Assembly: GCA_009760855.2 (NCBI GenBank)
Contig: WPIO01000113.1
Location: forward strand, 1,004,001-1,068,000
Source: Cristatella mucedo
Lineage: Eukaryota > Bryozoa > Phylactolaemata > Cristatellidae
Length of the DNA: 64,000 nt
Direction: 5' to 3'
Numbering within the stretch: position 1 is the stretch's first letter; each line of letters starts with the position of its first letter. The notes beneath the pieces are model-generated. The model worked only from the letters and a program-made list of their open reading frames with translations. It did no database searches and had not been told where the DNA came from. Shown piece by piece: positions 49,817 through 59,300 of this stretch. The translations under genes and the position numbers were made by a program.

Positions 49817-50482
49817 GTGGCTCCTCGTTGCCGGCCTGCAGTCGTTGCCAGCAGTGACAGCCTTCTGCTGCGCCTCGAGTACACGCGACTGAGTCAGCTC
49901 ATGCTCTGTTCGATGCTCAGCTGTGCTCGTGTCCCTTGTCTAGCTACTACTGAGCCAGTTCAGGCACATCATGCTGACGGCCACAAAAGTGCAGCAGCGC
50001 CTGTGCCGACTGGTCGTCCTCGAAAGCGCCGAGCAAGTGGTCGAGGCATTGGGGCCGATGACAATGGCAGTGACCCTGGCCTAGTCACTGCTGCCGGTGA
50101 CAGCAGGCAGCAGCTCGGCACCAGTCGCCAAGCAAGCACCAGCGGCAGCACACGTGCTGCGCGGTCTGTCCGGAAGCTGGCTACTGAGACCCAACTCGCT
50201 GCGACAGCAAAGCCTGCCGCCGGCAGCACCTCTCCTCCAGCTTTCTCTTCTGCTTCGGAGGAGCAGGCGACCGGCGCTCGAGCAGCGCAAGCTGGCAAGT
50301 CTGGCTGCCATGGGCCGCCAGATGCTTGGCCGCTGTGCGGCTTGCCTCCGACTGGAGCAGCCATGCCATCCTCGCCTGCGTGCGCCACCTGGCGACGGCT
50401 GCTCGACAGCAGGCAGCTATGTGACGCACTCACGAGGCGAGAGACTGGTTTGAGCTCAGCCACGGCGAGCAGCCAGAGAAGG
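49817..50482 (+). CDS. Candidate 5' exon, GC-rich, possibly of the DDB2-like gene
   Basis: A 222-codon open frame from ATG to a strong donor (AGG followed by GTGAGT at 50483) in phase 0, the phase needed by the DDB2 exon at 53746. The product is disordered, Ala/Ser-rich and has a basic cluster GRPRKRRASGRG that resembles a nuclear localisation signal, as in the disordered N-terminus of DDB2. There is no direct sequence match to DDB2. Overlapping open frames on both strands are expected in such GC-rich DNA, so this is only a candidate. Confidence 0.3.
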
Positions 50483-50582
50483 GTGAGTGAGCATCGTGCT
50501 CTGCGCAACTTCTAGTCTGCTCTCCCCCTCCCAGTCCTCCTAGGGCAGGCCCCCTATCCCGTGATGCCGTGCCGGGACATAT

Positions 50583-50858
50583 GTCGTGTAATGTAATGTA
50601 TCTCCGTCAGTAACTCCACAAAGTCATAAAGACCATGTGGGTGTTACGCAGGAGAGTTTTGTATAGCGCACTCACAGCCTAAGCGGCTTTCGGTACGCAT
50701 TCGGTAGCCAACAGACTTCGTCTCACGCAACAAAGAGAAAGTGGGAAGCATAGCAGAGTTAGGAGAGCAGTTGAGGTAGTGAGTAGCATAGAAGTAGCAG
50801 TTCAGGACCGCTGAAAAAGATGTGCCATAGTCGGCAGTTGAGGAGTATATGTCGTTGT
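50583..50858 (-). mobile_element. LINE-A 3' end fragment
   Basis: GTAATGTAATGTATCTCCGT tail and terminal block, then the region encoding STADYGTSFSAVLNCYFYAT. Nearly identical to 6671-6935. Ends abruptly at 50858. Confidence 0.92.
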
Positions 50859-51324
50859 CGTGTGTGCCCATCGATGGACTATTCCTTGCTGCATCCATCT
50901 GGTGCACGTTGGCTATAGATGCGCTTCAGCTACCAACCGAGCAACCGTCACCCTCGCCTGTGCAGCCAGCAGCTGGGCTCTGCAAGGGGATGGGACCTAT
51001 GCTCCCTTATAGCTCCTCTTGGTGCCCTCTCCTTTCTCTTGACCTCCCCCCATCGATCTGCCTCGGCCTCTGCTGCCTGCTTGGCACAGAAGGAGCAGCC
51101 AGGGGCTTTCACGTGGCAATGTATTAGCTACTATCATTTCAGCTGCCTGCCGACGGGTAGAAGGCTCAGCAATACAATATAAAGCATATTGAAATTATGT
51201 AATTGTAGAAGCCCCCCCCCGTGAGAGCAAATCACTTTCTGTGCACTTCTACTAATGATCAAAGTAGGAATAATTACTGTAATCATAATAATAATAGATC
51301 GTTTGAATCGTTCCAAGGTAACTA
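50859..51324. other. No recognisable gene
   Basis: Unique sequence. Open frames at 50849-51127 and 50919-51182 carry no recognisable motif. Confidence 0.4.
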
Positions 51325-51920
51325 GCTGATAGATTGGCTCTTCCATACCTATCTGAACTGCTGCACCAGTTTCAGCCTCCTTGCGCCCCAAGGTCCTGAA
51401 TGGACAATACATTAGCTGTTTTATCCCTCCACTTAAAGATCGCTGGCAACAGAAGCTTGCTCTGCAGGTCCTAGTCAGTAGAGCTGCCTTCCACTTTTCT
51501 TATGCAACGACAACCACTCTCCTGCTGCTGACTATGGCACATCCTTTCCAGCCGTGATGGCACACTAGGTAGGCGTTTGCTTTCACGACCTCGGTCCCGA
51601 GGTCGTGGGTTCGATTCCTGCGGTGGGCGATCCTTTATCGCCGCTGCAAGCGGTGGTGATAGCCGTAAAAAGGCTCTTCTGTCGCTATACAAAAAGAGGC
51701 TGTTTAATCAGCTAGATTTATTTATTTACCTTAACTGTTCTCCCGACTCTGCTATGCTTCCCACTTTCTCCTTGTTGGGTGAGATAAAGTCTGTTGGCAA
51801 CTGAATGCGTACCGAAGACCCTTAGGCTGTGACTGCTGTATGCAAAACTCTTTTGCATAACACCCATATAGTCTTTGTGGCTTTGCGGAGTTACAGACTG
51901 AGATGCATTACATAACACTG
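51325..51920 (+). mobile_element. LINE-A 3' copy interrupted by SINE-1
   Basis: GGCTCTTCCATACCTATCTG to TATGGCACATCCTTTCCAGC, then SINE-1, then CTCCCGACTCTGCTATGCTT to the terminal block and ACATTACATAACA tail. About 30 bp of LINE-A appear to be missing at the insertion point. Confidence 0.88.
51557..51722 (+). mobile_element. SINE-1 copy nested in LINE-A (reference)
   Basis: GCCGTGATGGCACACTAGGT (box A region), GGTCGTGGGTTCGATTCCTG (box B), TCGCCGCTGCAAGCGGTGGT, GATAGCCGTAAAAAGGCTCT and AGAGGCTGTTTAATCAGCTA, then ATTTATTTATTT. A pol III-type head with a short A/T tail. Confidence 0.9.
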
Positions 51921-52289
51921 TTAACTAAATGCCAATGCGAGTGCTATGTAACTGACTGCAAGTGAAGCATAAACAAGAATTAATGACATGCAAAGTGTTT
52001 TAGATGCTAACCATGCAGATAGGTACGAAGGCATCATGCTTAGGCCAGCATTCTCGAGCAGACTTGAATACTCTTTGGGCCACCAGCTTGTAGGACCACC
52101 CTGGTAAGTAGAATGCGCTGACCCATTCACGTGTACGATGGCAAAGCGCCCAGCAACAGTCAATGCAAGTCCACTGGGTGCACTGGAAATGCAAACTGAA
52201 CTGGAGTATCTTCAGCTGAAGCTTCAATTATGCAAAGTCATTTTAGCTGGTTACAGAAGCCCTAAGTGAGTTCTGGACTTTCGGTGCAT
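51921..52289. other. No recognisable feature
   Basis: Unique sequence between LINE copies. Confidence 0.4.
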
Positions 52290-52990
52290 ACCATTCGTGA
52301 CATCCCGTCTCGACTTCTGCAACTCACTGCTCACTGGCCTACCAGCATGTGCGATCAGGCGATTACAACTGGTGCAAAACTCTGCAGCTAGGCTTGTTAG
52401 TCGTGAGCGGCGCAGTTGCCACCTTACTCCACTTCTCGCCGACCAGCACTGGCTACCAGTCAAGCAACAGATTGAATTCAAGGTTATGTCGCTCACTTTT
52501 ATGTCACTTCATTCTTTGGCTCCAGCGTGTCTCTCAGATATACTCCCCCATCATACCACCTGCTTTTCGGAATCCAACAGTCTACAAATACCCATACAAA
52601 CCTCAAATCCTTTGGAGACCGTGCATTTAGTTCGTATGCTCCCAAAGCCTGGAACTCCCTCCGACATGTGTCAGAACATCCCCTGACTTGACCACAGTTC
52701 AAAGGAACTTAAAAACACACCTATTTAGGACAGCATTTAGTGGGTCCCTTTGATTCGTTTTTGATGCGCTTATGCGTGCTGACCCTGCATGCTGCCACTA
52801 ACCACATTTGCATGCTGACCCTGTGCATGTCACCCCTAACCATGTCGTTCATTTTGTTTGTTTATCAAGCATGATATTACTCACCATTCAATTGCACTTC
52901 CCTTTGCAGCAAATGTAAATCGCCTAGAGAGAGATTGAGTTCTCTGAGGGTGCTTTATCAAGTGTATTAGTATTATTATTATTACCAGCT
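52290..52990 (+). mobile_element. LINE-B 3' copy, well preserved
   Basis: The plus strand encodes [20 protein letters not shown] near 52300-52362, then [18 protein letters not shown], then 3' UTR blocks and the terminal hairpin (52912-52955) with ATT tail to 52984. Frame broken near 52555. Confidence 0.92.
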
Positions 52991-53013
52991 GAAGGCTCGA
53001 TTGCCAAAAGATT

Positions 53014-53640
53014 TTGATTAGTGTGGGGAAAAGATGTATGAGTATGTGGAAGATCATGTGGTGCTATAGTTTACTGAATGAGCGAGGTCAGATGGGTAGG
53101 CTGATTCAAAATAGTGAAACAAATCATGCGGTCATAGGGAAAATTGTGAAGTCCATTTTAATGCTGGACAGGTGTTTTGTGGAGCTTAGCCAAAAGTCGT
53201 CTGAAATGGCAGGTATGCCTTGGACGACAGACTAGACAAGCTGCTTAGTATGGCATCAGTTCTAGGCGATAACGGGCCTGACGTCCCAGTCGGAAGCTGC
53301 AGCATTGGCTGACATGCCGTGGACAGCTGCGGTTTCTTATGCTTTGACTGGAGCAAGTAATCGAATTTGTTTATTAGCAAGTGTCCGGACATTCAATCAG
53401 TCGATTCGCAGCTTGGTTTAGAACCAGCATAGTTGAGCTGAGGGAATCGGTGCAGTGCCTGGGACAACAACGTGACAGCTGCCCAGCTTTCTGGCAACGA
53501 GTTTGGCAGGTGGAGAAGCTTGTGGAAAGCAGACAGCACGGTGACCAGCTACTTGCTCGGCTTGCCTGTGATCGCAGCTTGTGCGTTCCAGCTTTTGCCT
53601 TCAAGCGGAAACTTTTGCCGTACAGTCGGCGGTAGCTGCG
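53014..53640 (+). other. Possible exons of an unrecognised gene or of the DDB2 5' part
   Basis: Unique sequence with coding-like plus-strand segments: 53014-53210, ending before GTATGC; 53214-53307, reading ALDDRLDKLLSMASVLGDNG; and 53381-53635, reading WFRTSIVELRESVQCLGQQR. They are in different frames and no consistent splicing could be established. Amphipathic helical character only; no family recognised. Confidence 0.25.
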
Positions 53641-53745
53641 CTCTCTGGTGGTCGTGCTGCTTACCCGTGCTGCCCCTGCTGCTGCCGAGCGAGCAGCGGC
53701 TGCACGAGCAGCAGCAGCAGTAGTAGTTTGTGGTCACTCTCGCAG

Positions 53746-53940
53746 GCCCTCGTTTCACCACTGCTTCGCCAGCTCGACCAGTACAAAGTGGACCGCCTGG
53801 CCACTGCATTCCAGCGCCGCGTCACGGCACTAACCTGGCATCCGACCAAGGCAAACCTGCTTGCCGCCGGCTCCAAGGGCGGAGAGCTGGCACTGTGGAA
53901 CGTCGACAAGGAGCAGCAGCCGGGCATTGCAGAGCTGGGT
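53746..53940 (+). CDS. ddb2: DDB2 exon, helical entry and first blade
   Basis: Acceptor CTCTCGCAG at 53745, donor GTGAGT at 53941, phase 0 at both ends. Encodes the helix LLRQLDQYKVDRLATAF and blade 1 (LTWHPTKANLLAAGSKGGEL, ALWNVDKEQQ). The frame is open further upstream to 53581, but that part is a CAG-repeat-derived Ser run, so the upstream boundary is a best guess. Confidence 0.8.
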
Positions 53941-55006
53941 GTGAGTGGTGCTTTGCTGGACGGTGCCGTGGCTTCTGGCCGGCTGGTCTGGTTTCTAGGG
54001 GGCTTGCAGCTGTCTAAGATGCACCGTGGGCCTTTTGCTGAGACTTAATGCGAATAGCAGGGGGGCAGCAGTTGCAGTAATTGGCTCCGAAGGGCTGTGT
54101 CCTCCAGGGTCTGATTTGGTCTCAATTAAAAGCCATGAAAAGATAATTTGTTGGAATCATGCACTAATAGAGCTTAACCTCAATCTATGGGCTCACGTAT
54201 GCCAGGTGGCTCGGGTCCACGACCATCGTCGAAAAAGGCCAGCACCTTAACCATATGCCAACCCAGAGCAGCAATCTCGAGACCCTGTGTGCTTTGTCAG
54301 ATCGGCTGCTTCTTCGCAGTTTGCTGTGCTCATTCGTAGAGGCTGCATAGCTCTAGAAACACAGCTATGAAGTAATGCCCTGAGTCTAGGATGTAGTAGT
54401 ATGCATTGGTATTTATGTGGGACAGCATGCAAAAATACCTATTGTCAGTCCTTAGCATTTTGTGAAGCATAACCATCATGAGTTATCAGCCCGTGCAGAG
54501 GCTAGGTGCTTCATAATCTTGTCTCTTGAACTTTAACATTCCAGAGCACTCGAATCATACTGAATCTGTCGGCTGCTCAGCCACCTGTCGATATCACAGA
54601 GTAAGCATTGTATGGGGTTTCGATCCTGCCGATCGCTAGGCCATGGTATTGACCTTAGGCGCTTAGCTGATACCTGTAATGTGCAAAGCTAGTGAATTCC
54701 TGCCACTGTTGCCCTGACTTATGCCCTTACTGTAGGACCCTGGTTTTTTCCCTGGGGTTGGGTAACTAAGGTCGTAGGATCAAGCCCTGCAGTACCCGTG
54801 AAGCACATTGGTAGACATAAGATTCTCTTAGTTTGCTATACAAATGAATGTTGTTTACATTTTAGGATGTTGCTTTGTGCTGTGGGACTTGTTAGTGCAT
54901 GTGTTTGCACGTGCATGCCTCCATACCCGTGCTTGGATTTGTGTGTATGTGCGTTTTTCTGCATGAATGAGCAGGTGAATGAGCTTATGTGCATGCATAA
55001 TATGTA

Positions 55007-55049
<43 letters not shown>

Positions 55050-56314
55050 ATATGTGGGTGCATGTGTGTGTGTGTGTGGACTGAAGGTACCGTTGTGCTA
55101 AGGCTATTGTATCTTTACTTTCTAGTGCCCTTTGAATTGGATTACTAAACGAAATTCCTTGCACTCTTTACAATTGTATAGGAGGCCATTATTTAACAAA
55201 ATGCAAGTGGCAGTATTATTATTTATTTAATTCAATACATCGGCATTTTTTTGAAAACTGCGGTTTAAAATGGCGATGATGCATACTCACCTCAATGTTT
55301 AAGCTTAAATAATAACATTCGGTTATAGATCTTGCCACCATATCTATTAGTGCCTCTCTCCTGGTAGTAAAGTTTTGTTGGTTAGAGATCTTCTTTTCCA
55401 GCATTCCGTATTCAGACACTGAAATAGATCATCTCATCCTTAGGTGCTGGATAGCTGTTGAATATTATTCTTAAATTTTTAATTTTAATTTCTTAAATCT
55501 TGAATTGATGTATTGAAGCCTAATCTGTAAGTGGCAAAAGCTTTTATGGTATTTCGGGTCTAAGCCCTAATCGAAATGGCATATGCCAGGGGATTAAGAG
55601 AAATATTTTATTTATCTTGCAAATGTCTCTTAGTATACCACTGCTCAACGGTATCGTAACTTTTATTGATTATAATAGCACTAGCAATTATGTTAATGAC
55701 AAAGCATTTGTGGGACACTCAAAACTATATCTCTGTCTAAGCACTTACAATTGCTCCTTAATAAATATCTCAATTTGTTAGTGCCGATATGTATAAGGTC
55801 AGTACACACAAATCCACATACTCACCGACCCATCAGTGCTGTAGGTTTTTAACTTTTTTATAATTGGTTGACCCAAGGGCAGATATTTGCACGAGCCATG
55901 TGATCTTATTGCACAGGCCGTAAGACTTTCAATGAGTGAGTTACTGAAGTGAAGAGCGGGTGATGCAAATGCATGGGCCATCGTTTTTGCTGCATCCTTG
56001 TGGACGCCCTAATTTTTGCATTGTAGCATAGCCCGAAAGCAGTTTGGCTTGATTGTGGAGCTAGTGTGGTCACCCAGTGAAAGGTTACTTTTATAAGAGG
56101 ACACATATTTTGCACCGACGTATGATGAGAAAAGCTTGTATAGTTCATTTGTAGGGTTAGGTAGTGGAATTTCAAAGTAAAATTATGTTTTTCGACAGCT
56201 AGTGGGTTATTTTTATCGTCATTCAATTTGTAAACGTTTGCTGCTTTTGAAATGCTAATGTCAGCATTATATTCCGAAAGGAAAATAAAGAGAGCATGAG
56301 GAGCTGGAAGACAC

Positions 56315-56381
<67 letters not shown>

Positions 56382-59300
56382 GTTTGCGTAATCTACAAAT
56401 TGGAAAATCCTTATTTGTGTTCTGTTAATCATACCAGCCCCAATGGAGAGTGTAATTTTTTTAAATAATTTGACAAAATGTATATCACTGACATACTCCA
56501 TATGTTAGAAGCTCCTAGAATTACTGTTGCCTGTTGACACTCATCCTTTCCAGCCGTCCTGAGCTGCTACCTCCATGCTTCTCTGTACCTCTGCTTAAAT
56601 ACCTTTGACTGCAGAAGCTTTTACTCAGCAGGTCCTAGACTGTAGAACTCACCTCCACAACTCTTTTGTGACGACACCTACTCTCCTGTTGCTGACTATG
56701 GCACATCCTTTCCAGCCGTCCTGAGCTGCTACCTCCATGCTTCTCTGTACCTCTGCTTAAATACCTTTGACTGCAGAAGCTTTTACTCAGCAGGTCCTAG
56801 ACTGTAGAACTCACCTCCACAACTCTTTTGTGACGACACCTACTCTCCTGTTGCTGACTATGGCACATCCTTTCCAGCCGTCCTGAGCTGCTACCTCCAT
56901 GCTTCTCTGTACCTCTGCTTAAATACCTTTGACTGCAGAAGCTTTTACTCAGCAGGTCCTAGACTGTAGTAGAACTCACCTCCACAACTCTTTTGTGACG
57001 ACACCTACTCTCCTGTTGCTGACTATGGCACATCCTTTCCATCCTTTCCAGTCCTGAGCTGCTACCTCCATGCTTCTCTGTACCTCTGCTTAAATACCTT
57101 TGACTGCAGAAGCTTTTACTCAGCAGGTCCTAGACTGTAGAACTCACCTCCACAACTCTTTTGTGACGACACCTACTCTCCTGTTGCTGACTATGGCACA
57201 TCCTTTCCAGCCGTCCTGAGCTGCTACCTCCATGCTTCTCTGTACCTCTGCTTAAATACCTTTGACTGCAGAAGCTTTTACTCAGCAGGTCCTAGACTGT
57301 AGAACTCACCTCCACAACTCTTTTGTGACGACACCTACTCTCCTGTTGCTGACTATGGCACATCCTTTCCAGCCGTCCTGAGCTGCTACCTCCATGCTTC
57401 TCTGTACCTCTGCTTAAATACCTTTGACTGCAGAAGCTTTTACTCAGCAGGTCCTAGACTGTAGAACTCACCTCCACAACTCTTTTGTGACGACACCTAC
57501 TCTCCTGTTGCTGACTATGGCACATCCTTTCCAGCCGTCCTGAGCTGCTACCTCCATGCTTCTCTGTACCTCTGCTTAAATACCTTTGACTGCAGAAGCT
57601 TTTACTCAGCAGGTCCTAGACTGTAGAACTCACCACCTCCACAACTCTTTTGTGACGACACCTACTCTCCTGTTGCTGACTATGGCACATCCTTTCCAGC
57701 CGTCCTGAGCTGCTACCTCCATGCTTCTCTGTACCTCTGCTTAAATACCTTTTTGACTGCAGAAGCTTTTACTCAGCAGGTCCTAGACTGTAGAACTGTA
57801 GAACACCTCCACAACTCTTTTGTGACGACACCTACTCTCCTGTTGCTGACTATGGCACATCCTTTCCAGCCATCCTGAGCTGCTACCTCCATGCTTCTCT
57901 ATACCTCTGCTTAAATACCTTTGACTGCAGAAGCTTTTACTCAGCAGGTCCTAGACTGTAGAACTCACCTCCACAACTCTTTTGTGACGACACCTACTCT
58001 CCTGTTGCTGACTATGGCACATCCTTTCCAGCTGTCATGAGCTGCTACTTGTATACTACTTGCTACCTCAACTGCTCTCCTGACTCAGCTATGCTTCTCA
58101 ATTTCTTTTTGTTAAGTGAAGTAAAGTCTGTTGGCTAACGAATGGGTACCGAAAGCTGCTTAGACTGTGAGTGCACTGTACAAAACAACTCACTTTCTTT
58201 GCTACTCACTTTCTCTTTGTGGCATATGATGAAGTCGGTTGTCTACAGAATGTGTACCGAAAGCTACCTGGGCTTTAGGTTCGCTATAGAACTCTGCTGT
58301 GTTAGCCTACTAAATGTATGTAGCTTTGTGGATTTTCAGCCTGAGATAAATTACATTACTTTAAACTACACTTCGATATTTCTCTCTGTCACGAGGCTAC
58401 CACATTGCATTGCAGTCCCAGGGGAGATGACAGATGCTCAAAAAGGCATTGTGGTTTATTAGTATCGAATGTTTTTTCAAGATCTAGTATGACGGCGGAG
58501 AGACTTGCGAGCTTTGCATACTTTAGAAGGTTGTTTAAGAATTTGCATCAGTGCCGACTGGAATAATTAGCTCTGAAACTGAATTACTTTGTACATTCAA
58601 TTTTTTGCTATTAAAATGAGCCTGTCTCACATTGCCTATTTCTGTCACTTTAATAGCCATCACTGTTGTCAGACTGGGCAGATATTGCTAAGTGCTTCTG
58701 TTCTGGTTTTGCCTGAATTAGTGGCCCAGCAACAGCCATTTGGAGCAATGCAAGGCTAAGACCGAAGGCTATGGACATATTTATTAGTTAGCTATGACGG
58801 GCTGCAGTGCATCTATGCATATCAAAGGAGAACAGTGGTTATAGTGTCTAGAAAGGTAATAGGTTTTTTTCAGAATGGAAGAACTTGGGGTGAGGTTTCT
58901 TGTGGCTGGCTTGAAGTTGGATATTTCAGAGAGCTTAGTGTGAGTAGTCTAGTAAGGTTTAATTTCTTATCCGGTCATCTTCAGTTGAGCCCTGCTCACC
59001 GATTAGAGCCTCTTAACCAAAGATTGCCGATCCGCATGGGGACGATAAGCTTGCAATGGCACATGGAGATTTATGTACGACTTGCTGTAGCAGGCTAGTT
59101 ATGTTTACCTGAAAACCCCTAGTTTTGGGAATAGCGAGATAACTCCAATGACCCTTCGCTAGTGATTTCAGACTTCACTCTATTTAAACATCAACGATAC
59201 GGCAGAGGGTGAAGCCTATGAGGTCTATTGTATATCATTTGATAGGAAACACATTTTACTAGTACTCCCTAATTAGTACAGTTATGTGGGAAGACGCTCA

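Noticed and set aside
49540-49857. Cysteine-rich stretch ACPSGHHCHRKQQRTF resembling the AWS part of a SET-domain protein
   Set aside because: Only two cysteines in the right spacing, no following SET motifs in any frame, and alternative frames are equally open.
51557-51722. Possible tRNA genes at sequences with good box B motifs (GGGTTCGATTCCTG and similar)
   Set aside because: The surrounding sequence cannot form a tRNA cloverleaf with an acceptor stem, and identical bodies and tails recur in many copies, so these are tRNA-derived SINEs.
54798-55148. Cys-Val rich open frame, and its counterpart at 55906-56501
   Set aside because: Produced by TG/CA microsatellites; no coding signal outside the repeat.
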